A stretch of 64,000 nt of DNA, from assembly GCA_965261065.1 (NCBI GenBank), contig OZ253444.1, positions 2,356,001 to 2,420,000 on the forward strand, given 5' to 3'. Each line of letters opens with the position of its first letter. Within the stretch, counting starts at the first letter, position 1. The position numbers and the translations under genes were made by a program. This document shows, piece by piece, positions 55,285-64,000 of this stretch. Source of the DNA: JAKZVK01 sp965261065. Lineage in GTDB: Bacteria > Acidobacteriota > Terriglobia > Bryobacterales > UBA6623. The notes below the pieces were generated by a model. It saw only the letters and a list, made by a program, of their open reading frames with translations. It made no database searches and was not told where the DNA came from.

Positions 55285-56928
55285 ATGTCTTGAACCAGCT
55301 TCTCTGTCCTGGTCCTTTGGCTCTCGCTATTGCCGGCACTGGAAGCCCAGGGCGCCAACGGAGACGCCCCCAGTTCCTCAACCGACGCCGCGCAGACCGC
55401 TGACATCGCCCAGGCCGCCGACATCGCTGGCGCCTGGGACCAGCTCCTCACGAACGTAATCCCAACCGCCAAAGCCGACCCCGCGCTGGTGGTCGAACAG
55501 ACTGGCCCGCCGCAAACCGGCGCCGCGGACTTTTTCAACCACTTCTTTTTCGAGACGACCACCGAGTACATCCGGCAGGAGACGTCGTTCAGCGGCCTGT
55601 CGACGCCAACGGGAGTGATCGACCTCCCGCCCGGAGAGATCGCGATCCCCGACGGCATCTCCTATCCGCCGGTTTTTCAACCGAATTCCGACCACATCTA
55701 CTCGTTCATGAACTGGGGCACGCGGGGTTGGCTGTCCCCGAAGGTCAACACCAATTTCTCGTTCCGCTACCGCCAGGACTTGCGCCGCCTCACCGACGGT
55801 TCGCCCTCGCTCTCGATTCTCAACTCATTCCCGCAGAACCGCCGGCTGGAGCTGATGGCGGCTTCGATCGAAGTCCGGGACCTGGCGTCGAGCGGCGCGT
55901 TCGGCGGCTCGTCGTTGCGGGTCGGGCGGCAGTACATCTACGGCGCGGAGTTGGCTTCGCTCGACGGCGTGTCGTTTACGTTGCCGAAAGGGCGATTCGC
56001 GCTGACGCTGTTCGGCGGGAGGCGGTTCACCTACTACTCCAACCCGAGGCAGCGCGTGATGGGCGGAGGCAACCTGCTGATCCGTCTTCCCGGGGAATCG
56101 AGTATCGAGTATGAAGCGCTCTTCTATGTGCGCGGAAGCCACAACATCGCCCTCCGCAAGCGCCTCAGTCTCGATTGGCGCTTGCGGACCTATTTCAAGA
56201 TGGTCGGGGGCTCACCGGTCGACTTCAGCGCGCAGGTGATGTATTTGCCCGTGCACGGGCGAACGACGGCGCGCTTCAGTTTCTTCCAGAAGCTTTCGGA
56301 TAACGATTATTTCTACGACTACACGGTGATCGCGACGGACCGCGACCCCTTCAACCGGTTGAGGCGCCTGAACCTGGGCCCGATCTCGCCTTACAGCCAG
56401 TTCATGGTGCGGGCGAGGCGCGAGATCATCCCGCGGGTGCGGGTCGGCGGCACGGTTTGGGTGCGCCGGTTGAATGATTCCGAGAAAGACGCGGGGCCCT
56501 TCATGGCCTCGTTCGAGGACTACCGCTTCAACTTGCAGACGTTCCCGCAACGGCAACTCGAATTCTTCGCCGAGTTCCACCAGCGCAACACCGACCGTAT
56601 AAGCCCACTGGGTGTCACCGATTTCGACGACGTGAGACGGTCGGGCGAGACCAGGGTGCAGGACTTCACCGGCGAGCTTCGCCGCACGTTCGGGGAGGGT
56701 AGGCTGACGCTGAGCGGCGGCGCTTTCTACCGCAGGTTCAACCTACAGAACCGGTTCTTCCTCGTCGACAACGCCAGGGTGTTTGGCGTGCTCGGCGGGT
56801 TCTCGGTCAAGCTGCATCAGAGGGCGCGTATCTATCTCGACTATAGTCTTGATGACGACTTTTTCATCTTTCGGCCCAGTGTTCGGCGGGCCCACCTGCT
56901 GAGAGTAGGCACACAGTTACGGTACTGA
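55285..56928 (+). CDS. Outer-membrane beta-barrel protein, TGA at codon 3
   Basis: ATG 55285 is followed by TCT and TGA and then, in the same frame, a perfect signal-peptide core (TSFSVLVLWLSLLPALEAQG). A CGA-to-TGA change would explain the stop. The rest (about 520 residues) has alternating aromatic strands and short loops (NTNFSFRYRQDLRRL, GRFALTLFGGRRFTYYSN, RIYLDYSLDDDFFIF) and ends in a strand (LLRVGTQLRY) as barrels do. It probably forms the porin sheath of a cytochrome conduit. Translation could only start further in (TTG 55330), without the signal, unless the TGA is a sequencing error. Confidence 0.72.
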
Positions 56929-58343
56929 TGAGCGGACGCGGGAACAGGATCGTGAAGGACGGAGCCGCGAAGGACCGCCACGCGACGCGCGGTTGGGCGG
57001 TAGCGCCGGCTCTGCTGGCCTTGAGTTTGGTCTTGTCTGCTCCCTACGCCTTCGCCCAAGAGAAGCCTTCCTCCGAGCCCGCCCAGGAGACCGAACGTCG
57101 AGTCAAAGTCGTCATCGATACTCCAAACATGGTCTTACTTCCCGAGGCCGAAGAGTTCTTCATTCACGAGTTTCACGCCACCCAGCTCGAGTTGGACTGT
57201 AGCGTCTGTCACGTGCCAGTGGAAGAGAACTCGACGGTCATGGGCCGCCCCGGCCATGAGCAGTGCGAGGTGTGCCATCAAGACGACTACGAAAGCGACT
57301 TGACGCCCAGGTTTTGCGGCCAGTGTCATTCGACCTTTCCGCCGTTTAGCAACGAGGATCTTGTGCCGTTTCCGTTCTTCAAGAAGAAACGCGCCATCCT
57401 TTTCGACTTCTCACACAACTTGCATGTCGATCCGGGCGCGCGCGTCGACGCGAAGACGGGTTTTCGCGCCGACTGTACGTTCTGCCATCAGTTTGACCTG
57501 CAGGGCATTTTTGCGTCGTTCCCGAGCCATCCGCAATGCACGAGTTGCCATCAGAACGAGAACATCGCCCCGAACCTGACCCCGCAGTCGGACACCGCCG
57601 ATTGCCGCGGCTGCCACAACCCGGAGGAGATAGAGAACCTCGGCTTTACCAAAGAGCGTGTGATGATTGCCGAGCACGTCGTCACGGGCGTGTACGTCAA
57701 CTTGAGGTTCTCCCATGTCGCCCACTTCAAGGTCAAAGAGAAGTACAACCTGGACTGCACGACGTGCCACCATGCGATCCCCGCGAGCACGAGTCTGGCC
57801 GATCTGACGCTACCCAGGATGCTCGACTGCGTGGAGTGCCATGACACCGACAAAGGTCTGGAGGCCGAGTTCCGCATGTCGAATTGCAGTAACTGCCATG
57901 TGGACACACAGACCGGATCGCTCCCGGCGAGTCACTCCAGGACCGTGAAGCCCCTCTTCCACACCGAGAGCTTCCGTATCGACCACGAGGTCGAGGCCGT
58001 GGAGACGGGGGCGAAGTGCTACGTCTGCCACACCAACGTCTCGCCGGCGGCCTCGGCCGAGAACCAGTGCATCTCATGCCACGAGGTGATGAGGCCGGAG
58101 TCGCACACGGCCCGCTGGCGTGACGACATCCACGGCAAGCACGCCGCGCTCGATCGAACGACGTGCGCGACCTGCCACACGGCCGACACCTGCATCCGCT
58201 GCCACAATTTGCTCCCCCGAAGCCACGCGCCGCTGGGGCCGTTCAAGGCCGGCGCCCACGCGGGACTGGCGATGCTGGAGCAGCGTTTCTGCTTCACCTG
58301 CCACACGTTTGAAGACACTTGCTCGCAGTGCCACCGGCGGTAG
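56928..58343 (+). CDS. 15-haem c-type cytochrome
   Basis: A 471-residue exported cytochrome; its start overlaps the barrel stop (TGATG). After a signal peptide (WAVAPALLALSLVLSAPYAFA) I count 15 CXXCH sites: CSVCH, CEVCH, CGQCH, CTFCH, CTSCH, CRGCH, CTTCH, CVECH, CSNCH, CYVCH, CISCH, CATCH, CIRCH, CFTCH and CSQCH. Many extra His residues can serve as distal ligands. One haem per about 30 residues fits wire-like cytochromes of the MtrA/OmaB type. It is probably periplasmic and plugs into the barrel. Confidence 0.92.
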   Translation: MSGRGNRIVKDGAAKDRHATRGWAVAPALLALSLVLSAPYAFAQEKPSSEPAQETERRVKVVIDTPNMVLLPEAEEFFIHEFHATQLELDCSVCHVPVEENSTVMGRPGHEQCEVCHQDDYESDLTPRFCGQCHSTFPPFSNEDLVPFPFFKKKRAILFDFSHNLHVDPGARVDAKTGFRADCTFCHQFDLQGIFASFPSHPQCTSCHQNENIAPNLTPQSDTADCRGCHNPEEIENLGFTKERVMIAEHVVTGVYVNLRFSHVAHFKVKEKYNLDCTTCHHAIPASTSLADLTLPRMLDCVECHDTDKGLEAEFRMSNCSNCHVDTQTGSLPASHSRTVKPLFHTESFRIDHEVEAVETGAKCYVCHTNVSPAASAENQCISCHEVMRPESHTARWRDDIHGKHAALDRTTCATCHTADTCIRCHNLLPRSHAPLGPFKAGAHAGLAMLEQRFCFTCHTFEDTCSQCHRR

Positions 58344-58732
58344 GGCCATCGGCGGGTGCCGTGCCGCCTCCGGCGAGCCCATGCAACTAGAGAAGCCCTT
58401 CGTAGTTGGTTGGGCCGGCAGGCAAACCTTCGCCGTTAGGAAGATCTGTGTGGCATAATTGACGGGCGCCTCTGTCGGAAACACCAGGAGCCATCAACAA
58501 TTCGCACAAAGCCGTCTCCAGCGAGAGCGGTCAGATTATCCGGACCAGCCTGTCGGCACACAACTGGAGGGGGTTCTCGAACACGCAGGAAGTCATTACA
58601 AACCAAGTGGTTGCCGTCCGGCTTGGCATCGGCGACTTCGTCTTAGGCCGACCAGAACCGGTTTTATCCAGGTCAGCCTAAACATGAGTTATGCCTCTTC
58701 GCCTTCTAACCATCGCCTAAAGGAATGCACCT
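58344..58732. other. Intergenic region, nothing recognised
   Basis: The 389 bases contain no convincing gene or repeat. A GC-rich inverted stretch (GGTGCCGTGCCGCC) follows the cytochrome stop and might act in termination. Confidence 0.5.
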
Positions 58733-59198
58733 ATGATCAAATACTTAGCGTCCTCGATTGCCGTTGCAACGCTCTTGCTGGCTGGCTGTGCGTCGCAACC
58801 CACGGAGGCGTGCGTTGAAACCACCGAGCAGGAGATCGAAGCGTTGTTTGTCCGCTGGAACAATTCACTCCAGGCAGGTGCTTCCCAGGTCGTTGCGAAT
58901 TATGCGGTACGGTCGGTACTTGTCCCGACCTTGTTGAATCAACTTCGACTGACACCCGAAGAAAAGGAAGATTACTTCGATGACTTCCTTAAGAAGAAGC
59001 CTTTTGGTACGATCGATTGGCGAACTATTGAGATTGGTTGCACCACGGCCGTCGACGTAGGGCTGTATACCTTCACCTTTGCCAGCGACCCTCCAGCCCC
59101 CCCCAGTGAAAGCCCGGTACACCTACACCTACAAGTGGAACGGAAAGCAGTGGTTGATCACGAGTCATCACTCTTCCGCCATGCCGGAGAAAGAATAG
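58733..59198 (+). pseudogene. SnoaL/SgcJ-like lipoprotein with frameshift at a C8 run
   Basis: A lipoprotein signal (VATLLLAGC, Cys19) precedes a DUF4440/SnoaL-like domain (TEQEIEALFVRWNNSLQAG). In the given frame the end is abnormal. Dropping one C from CCCCCCCC at about 59097-59104 gives VKARYTYTYKWNGKQWLITSHHSSAMPEKE and a stop at 59198, the expected family ending. IS1380 copy 2 inserted just after this stop (duplication at 59200). Confidence 0.82.
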
Positions 59199-59204
59199 CG
59201 TGAA

Positions 59205-60869
59205 CCAGGATTTCCATTTTGGCCCTGGCACGGCCACAGTATACACCCGCTCCGCTCCGAACAGCACGTCCTTTCACGCTGAACCCTGCACATCACCTCT
59301 GCTGGTAGTCGCCAGAGCTGGTTCGACCGCTCACAGTCGTTGATTGAGCGGCTTGAACGGCGCTCCGGCCGACACTGCTCCTTGCGAAACCTTTTGGAGC
59401 CAAAAGCTGTTGATCCTCACTCCGGCAATGCTACCCACTCGGCAGCGGCAGCGCCCAGATCTTGTGCAGCATGTCGCCGAACAGCCGCCGGTTCAGATGT
59501 CCCTCCGCCAATAAGAGCCAGTAATACCGCGCGTGCTTGACCAGCCGACCGCCGGTCTTCATCAACCTGTGTTGCAAGCTCGTCAGCGACCAACTCTTGA
59601 TTCGCTGCGGAAGCCCCAGCCGCCGCCAAAGATTGCCCAGGTTGTAGGCCAGCACGCTCAGTTGCAACCGCACTTCGTTGGCCCGAAATCGATGGCACGA
59701 CAATCGCGTCCAGTGCGTCGCCTGCTTGCCTTCCTTGATCCACTGTTCCGCCGTGCCGCGCTTGTTGTAGAAGCGCACCACCGAGCGGCTCGGCAAGCTC
59801 ATGCTCGTCACGATGAATCCGACGCGCGGGAACAGCTCGCCCTGGTGATGCTCGACCTTAGCGACGATCCGCCTCGCCTGCGACCAACTCTCCGCCTGAT
59901 AGCGAAAACTCTTGTAGCGCACCAAGGGTTTGCGGGAAGGCCTTCCCGGCGGGCGAAACAGGATGTCTTCGATCTCCAGCTCCAAGCTCTTGTTGGCCGG
60001 AATGCGAATGGCGTACTGTACTCCGCGTTCCTCCGAAGCTTCATAAACTTCCGGCTTCGCAAAGGCCGCATCGCCCCGGAAGGCGACCTGCTTGCCCGCA
60101 GCCTGTTGGCGCTCGATCTCCGGCAACAAGAGCTCATTCCAGTCCTCGGCGCTGTGCACGTTGCCTGGACGCAGCTTGGCAGCGAGGCAATCACCATGAC
60201 CGTTGAACAAAAGCAACGGGTGGTAGCAGACCGACTCGAAGTGTCCGTTGTAGGCACTGCCTTCCTGTTGGCCATGGACCGGACTCTCGGTGGAGTCCAG
60301 GTCCAGAACGACCCGCTCGGCGTCGTCGAACGCTTCCGCTTGCCCGACCAGCTCTCGGTTCAGCGCCATCAGCCCCAGCAGGTTCTCTTCGCTCGCCAGC
60401 ATCTCCGTCTCGAAGCCGTGCAGCGTCGAGGTCAAGGCCGCACCGCGATCCCAGATCTTCTGCGAACCGATCAGCCGAAACGTCGGATCGATCGAAACCC
60501 GCTCGGCGTCGTTGAGGTCCTCGTAGCCGGCGAGTCGGCTGTAAACCGACTGCCGCAACAGATCAGCGAGCGTGAACTGCTTGTTTGTGCCTTGCCGGGA
60601 GTCGCTGAGATGCTCGTCAATCAGTTCTCCGAGACCGAGCCGTTCGTCCAGTTCGCGAACCAAAATCAGGCCACCGTCGGAAGTGACGTGCGATCCCTGG
60701 AAATCGACTTTGAGAAGTCCATTGAAACTTAGCTGGAATGGCTTGGTTTGTTTTTCACCCATTGGGTGTTGGCCTCCATGGCGTCCTCATCGGGCTCTAG
60801 CCCCTATGAATAAAGACGCTCAAGGCCGCTGGAAGGTCGGGATGTCAAACATCAAATTGAAAATGCGGG
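59205..60869 (-). mobile_element. IS1380-family element, copy 2 (inverted)
   Basis: A 1665-bp near-identical copy of the element at 47956, in the opposite orientation. It starts CCAGGATTTCC and ends GCGGG. A 5-bp duplication, GTGAA, lies at 59200-59204 and 60870-60874. Confidence 0.93.
59431..60762 (-). CDS. IS1380-family transposase
   Basis: 443 residues, nearly identical to the protein at 48046-49395, with the same DDE motifs. A one-base difference near the start creates the local ATG (MGEKQTKPF) in place of the MEANTQLGEKQ start of copy 1. It appears functional. Confidence 0.92.
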   Translation of the reverse strand: MGEKQTKPFQLSFNGLLKVDFQGSHVTSDGGLILVRELDERLGLGELIDEHLSDSRQGTNKQFTLADLLRQSVYSRLAGYEDLNDAERVSIDPTFRLIGSQKIWDRGAALTSTLHGFETEMLASEENLLGLMALNRELVGQAEAFDDAERVVLDLDSTESPVHGQQEGSAYNGHFESVCYHPLLLFNGHGDCLAAKLRPGNVHSAEDWNELLLPEIERQQAAGKQVAFRGDAAFAKPEVYEASEERGVQYAIRIPANKSLELEIEDILFRPPGRPSRKPLVRYKSFRYQAESWSQARRIVAKVEHHQGELFPRVGFIVTSMSLPSRSVVRFYNKRGTAEQWIKEGKQATHWTRLSCHRFRANEVRLQLSVLAYNLGNLWRRLGLPQRIKSWSLTSLQHRLMKTGGRLVKHARYYWLLLAEGHLNRRLFGDMLHKIWALPLPSG

Positions 60870-60938
60870 GTGAATGGAAGGGAGCATAGCCCCTCCATCG
60901 AGCGGACGGCCACCGGCACGCGGGCGGGAGTGGATCGG

Positions 60939-61283
60939 ATGAGCGCCTGTCCTGAGTGTGGAAAACGCCTCCCATCGGGGACCGCATTCATGCGCGGGGC
61001 TGGATTGGGGCTGCCGGATAAAAGAACCCTGGACTGCCCCTACTGTGGAGCTCCGCTTGAGCCTATCCGCTGGACGACCTGGGCGGCGGTCTTCTTCATA
61101 CTCGCCATCGCCATTGCGGCTCGGAGTCTGCTCGGACCCCTGTTGGAACCGCTACTCGACTGGACAACGATCGCGATTCTTGTCGGCTTGGTTGCGGCGC
61201 ATCACATTTGGGCGATCCGGCAGTGGAGGAAGGAACAGCGGGAGAAGGACGCGGCGAATCGATTCACGGGACGCGATGACTAG
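60939..61283 (+). CDS. Zinc-ribbon membrane protein, hypothetical
   Basis: A 114-residue protein from ATG 60939 (GGGAG upstream). CPECGKRLPSG and CPYCGAPLEP form a two-CXXC zinc ribbon, followed by two membrane helices (WAAVFFILAIAIAARSLLG and IAILVGLVAAHHIWAI) and a charged tail. Function is unknown. The frame is open upstream only into IS1380 flank. Confidence 0.65.
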   Translation: MSACPECGKRLPSGTAFMRGAGLGLPDKRTLDCPYCGAPLEPIRWTTWAAVFFILAIAIAARSLLGPLLEPLLDWTTIAILVGLVAAHHIWAIRQWRKEQREKDAANRFTGRDD

Positions 61284-61349
61284 TCCGATTTCCGCGTCGC
61301 GCCCGCTTGTTGTGAGGCGTGGACCCTATTATCAGCCCGTGGTCAATGT

Positions 61350-61444
61350 GTGCTCTGGGGACAGCCAGCCCTTTTTCGCGCACGAAAGATAGCGGCAAGT
61401 TGTTGATTCCGTGGAAGCGCGAAAAAGGGTGGCAGTCCCCGAAG
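61350..61444. repeat. Inverted-arm repeat, copy B (REP/MITE-like)
   Basis: 95 bases matching copy A at 15065-15158 in both arms (GTGCTCTGGGGACAGCCAGC and GAAAAAGGGTGGCAGTCCCC), with a diverged centre. It lies just after the sulfatase stop, between convergent genes. Confidence 0.8.
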
Positions 61445-61472
61445 GGAAGCTTCGGACTTCCGCCACGGCCCG

Positions 61473-62852
61473 TTATGCTCTCATCCGTGCCAACACCGCG
61501 CGCAGCTTCTCTCTCGCCTCGGCCGATCCTGGGGTGTCTTCGGCAGGCCGGATGGGCTTCTCCTCCAGCGGATCGTTGGGCACGTCAAACAGGTCACCAC
61601 CATCTTCATACAGCTTGTAGCGCTTGTCGCGGGCGAAGCGGATCAGCCGATAGCCGACCTTGTTGTGTCCCGGCAGCGGGTCGAAGTGGAACATCACCCA
61701 CTCGCGCGGCTCGCCGGGTTCGCCGCGTAACTGCGGCAGAAAGCTGCGGCCGTCAAGGATCATGCCGTCCAACGGCTGGGCGCCGGTGGCTTCGGCGATC
61801 GTCGGCAGGAAGTCGGTGGAGTCGATCAGATCGTCGTTAACCACTCCTTCTGGGCAGACACCTTTCCAACTCGCGATCATCGGCACGTGCGTGCCGGCAT
61901 CGGTCGTCTTGCCCTTGGCACCCTGGATGACGCGGTCACCCATGCGCGACTCGACCTGGCGCGGCGTGCCGTTGTCGGAGTAGTAAAGGATGAGCGTGTT
62001 CTCACGGATACCGAGGTCGTCGATCTTTTCGACGATACGTCCGATCACGCGGTCCATCGCCTCGACCATGTCGCCGTAGAACCGCACGCCGCCCTTGTGG
62101 CGATCGCCGGTTTCCCAAACATCACTGTCTGGCGTCGGGACGAACGGCCCGTGCGGCAGCGCCATCGGGTAGTAGACGAAGAACGGTTCACCCGCTTTGC
62201 TGCCCTCGGCGTGGCGTTCCATGAAGTCGTTGATGTAGTCGGTGTAGACGTCCGGGCCGTACTTGCCTTCATAGGTTCGCAGCGTGCCGTTATCGAGCAC
62301 GACCGGGTCGGCGTAGCGCGAGCCCTTGTCTTCGGTATGTCCGGCGTGCCACAGGAAGTACTCGTTGAAGCCGGCGTCGGCGGGAAGCATGCCCTTGCCG
62401 CGCCACTCGGGCTCGAAGTCGGGCGGATTGTAACTGTAGAGCTGCCACTTGCCCGAGACGCACGTCTTGTAGCCCGCGGAGCTCATCATGTGGCCGAAGG
62501 TCTTCTCGTTCGGCGGCATGATGCCGAAGGCCCGCCAATTGCGAAAGTTGTACTGGCCCGTCATGAGTTGCACGCGCGTGGGCGTACAAAGCGGCTGGGC
62601 GTAGGCGTGGTTGAAGCGAATGCCCGACTGGGCTAAAGCGTCAAGGTTGGGTGTCTTATAGGACGTCCCGCCGTAACAGTTGAGGCACTCGTAGCCGAGG
62701 TCGTCCGACATGATCAGTACGACGTTCGGCCGCGACGACGGCCCGGCTTCCGGATTGCTCCCGGGAGATTCACAGCCCATCGCCAAGCTAGCCCCGGCGA
62801 GTGCGGTGGACTGCATGAACTGGCGGCGCGTATTTGTAGGGTCGCCTTTCAT
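61473..62852 (-). CDS. Tat-type exported sulfatase
   Basis: A 459-residue sulfatase from ATG 62852; the frame extends further upstream without homology. The N-terminus TRRQFMQSTALAGASLAMGC is a twin-arginine-like and possibly lipidated signal. Metal-binding Asp50/Asp51 (IMSDDLGYE) and the formylglycine site Cys89-Thr-Pro-Thr-Arg93 are present, with the later GKWQLY and YSDNG motifs. It should cleave sulfate esters, probably from polysaccharides, after maturation by a formylglycine-generating enzyme or anSME not seen here. A DUF1553 gene precedes it on the same strand. Confidence 0.9.
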   Translation of the reverse strand: MKGDPTNTRRQFMQSTALAGASLAMGCESPGSNPEAGPSSRPNVVLIMSDDLGYECLNCYGGTSYKTPNLDALAQSGIRFNHAYAQPLCTPTRVQLMTGQYNFRNWRAFGIMPPNEKTFGHMMSSAGYKTCVSGKWQLYSYNPPDFEPEWRGKGMLPADAGFNEYFLWHAGHTEDKGSRYADPVVLDNGTLRTYEGKYGPDVYTDYINDFMERHAEGSKAGEPFFVYYPMALPHGPFVPTPDSDVWETGDRHKGGVRFYGDMVEAMDRVIGRIVEKIDDLGIRENTLILYYSDNGTPRQVESRMGDRVIQGAKGKTTDAGTHVPMIASWKGVCPEGVVNDDLIDSTDFLPTIAEATGAQPLDGMILDGRSFLPQLRGEPGEPREWVMFHFDPLPGHNKVGYRLIRFARDKRYKLYEDGGDLFDVPNDPLEEKPIRPAEDTPGSAEAREKLRAVLARMRA

Positions 62853-62933
62853 GACTGGTGACGATAGCACAGGCGAGAACTCCGACGATCGCTCGATACC
62901 TCGGCCCCTCGCGTCGAAATGACGACCCCGCAA

Positions 62934-62965
62934 AACCGAGCCGTGACCGTCAAGGGAGCGGTCCG
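62934..62965 (-). repeat. GGACCGCTCCC repeat family, copy 5 (inverted)
   Basis: AACCGAGCCGTGACCGTCAA followed by GGGAGCGGTCCGG, the complement of the family at 18488. It lies in the spacer between the DUF1553 gene and the sulfatase. Confidence 0.82.
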
Positions 62966-63103
62966 GCACGAACTCCCGCACCCTATCGGAAGCCTCCAGA
63001 AACCGAGACAGCGTTAGGCATTCAAGCATCGCCGGTGTTGAGAACGACGACGAAGATGAGCCCTTAGCGCCCGTGAATCGGGTGCCCGGGCCACACGGGG
63101 TCG

Positions 63104-64000
63104 TCAGTCGAGATACAGAAACTCGCTGCTCGAGATCAACGCCTGGCAAAGTGTCTGCCACGATCGCAGACGCCGGCGGGCAGGGTCCGGCTCGCGCTCG
63201 TTCAAAGTCGTGTCGATGCGGTGGAGGAACGTCAGCGCGCGGTCGAGTTCGTTCCGATCGGGTAGGCGGGCGAAGATCTTCTCGTAGGCCGACTCGAGCC
63301 GGGCGGCATCATCGAGACGGTCCTGGCGGAGCAGCGCCGCAGCCATCTTTTCGGTGTGCTCGAGCACAATCGAGCCATTCATCATGAAGAGCGCTTGGGG
63401 TGCGACGACGGTGGCGTTGCGGTTGCCGTTCAGCACCGAGGGGTCAGCGAAGTCGAATGCCTGCAACACGTCGTAGAGCGAGCTGCGCACGACGGGAATG
63501 TATACGGCGCGGAGGTTGCGGTCGTAGTCGATGCTGCCTTTCTTGGAGGTGTTGTCTACGTATTGGCGGTCTTTGAAGCTGAGAATCGACCCCCCCATCG
63601 CGTGATCGAGACCGCCGGAGATCGCCATGACGGCGTCGCGAACCGCCTCCGCCTCGAGCCGCCGGCGGTTCATGCGCGACAGCAGCTTGTTCTCGGGATC
63701 GATCTTTGCCGCCTCGGCGTTGTGGGCCGTGCTCATCTGGTAGGTGTTTGACAGCATAATCCGCCGGTGCAGGCCTTTGATCGACCAGCCCGACTCGACA
63801 AACTGCACCGCCAGCCAGTCAAGCAACGGCTGGTTGGAAGGACGCCCGCCCAGGCGTCCGAAGTTGTCGGTCGACGCCACGATGCCACGCCCGAAGTGCC
63901 AGCGCCAGAGGCGGTTGACCATCACGCGGCTGGTCAGCGGGTGGTCGCGGCCCGTCAGCCAGCGTGCCAACTGCAAGCGACCGCTTTCTGCATGTGGGAT
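63104..64000 (-). CDS. DUF1553 domain protein, partial at the right edge
   Basis: The C-terminal 299 residues of a PSD1/DUF1553 protein; the frame continues past 64000. HPLTSRVMVNRLWRWHFGRGIV, SNTYQMSTAHN and NRRRLEAEAVRDAVMAISGGLD are hallmark segments. Full-length members also carry DUF1549 and often a cytochrome domain and are exported. They are abundant in Planctomycetes and some Acidobacteriota, frequently beside sulfatases, and their role in polysaccharide use is assumed rather than known. Confidence 0.9.
   Translation of the reverse strand: MPHAESGRLQLARWLTGRDHPLTSRVMVNRLWRWHFGRGIVASTDNFGRLGGRPSNQPLLDWLAVQFVESGWSIKGLHRRIMLSNTYQMSTAHNAEAAKIDPENKLLSRMNRRRLEAEAVRDAVMAISGGLDHAMGGSILSFKDRQYVDNTSKKGSIDYDRNLRAVYIPVVRSSLYDVLQAFDFADPSVLNGNRNATVVAPQALFMMNGSIVLEHTEKMAAALLRQDRLDDAARLESAYEKIFARLPDRNELDRALTFLHRIDTTLNEREPDPARRRLRSWQTLCQALISSSEFLYLD

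Overview
The window looks like a high-GC chromosomal piece of an acidobacterium, probably Bryobacterales/Solibacter-like. The clues are a carboxypeptidase-regulatory-domain TonB-dependent receptor, a secreted protein ending in the Solibacter-type C-terminal domain, a Ser/Thr kinase fused to a TolB-like propeller, CRTAC1/FG-GAP and PVC-type HEAT/cytochrome proteins, a Tat-exported sulfatase next to a DUF1553 protein, and many short dispersed palindromes. This assignment is inferred from gene content, not from a marker gene.

Layout. 0.1-5.7 kb: core genes (LolD-type ATPase, shikimate kinase, SDR, Lon-N protein) and a large TonB-dependent receptor. 6.2-11.4 kb: two unrelated insertion sequences, each with a small DUF6788-like gene, around a class III aminotransferase; the second IS is an ISKra4-type element with a clean 9-bp target duplication. 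11.5-14.4 kb: hypothetical genes and a decaying patch (RAYT fragment, ORF6N protein, two antitoxins, each broken). 14.4-18.5 kb: a B12 uptake/salvage operon (btuF-btuD-btuC-cobU) behind a cobalamin riboswitch. 18.9-24.8 kb: kinase, RidA-like lipoprotein, membrane protein, NYN/LOTUS protein. 24.9-27.4 kb: an ORF-less group II intron, an IS481-type pseudo-element sitting in a dispersed palindrome, and an IS1380 end relic. 27.4-32 kb: Solibacter-domain protein and two N-terminally truncated genes placed head to head. 32.6-36.6 kb: a nucleotide-sugar/glycosyl transfer operon resembling the Wbp diacetamido-sugar pathway. 36.9-39.4 kb: integrase fragment, deleted group II intron, tRNA-Val and an integrase beside it. 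39.5-45 kb: B12-binding radical SAM protein, osmolyte-type binding protein, Tat enolase-superfamily enzyme, TIGR04282 protein. 45-52 kb: stacked insertion sequences (IS1 fragment, an IS with a 580-bp internal duplication, IS1380 copy 1 splitting a DUF6941 gene, a small HicAB-like pair, IS3). 52.2-58.3 kb: an operon with a 5-heme cytochrome, a TPR protein, an outer-membrane barrel and a 15-heme cytochrome. 58.7-64 kb: a SnoaL-like lipoprotein, IS1380 copy 2, a zinc-ribbon membrane protein, a sulfatase and a DUF1553 protein running off the edge.

The most interesting system is the 52.2-58.3 kb operon. Its make-up (periplasmic multiheme cytochromes plus a barrel) resembles porin-cytochrome conduits that move electrons across the outer membrane. 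It also appears damaged: an IS3 element removes the start of the first cytochrome and a stop codon lies at codon 3 of the barrel gene. A second theme is mobile DNA whose insertion history can be read directly: four elements have exact target duplications, and one interrupted gene can be rejoined in silico. A caution: at least eight genes carry single-base frameshifts, several of them at short homopolymers, so some of the apparent decay may be sequencing error.
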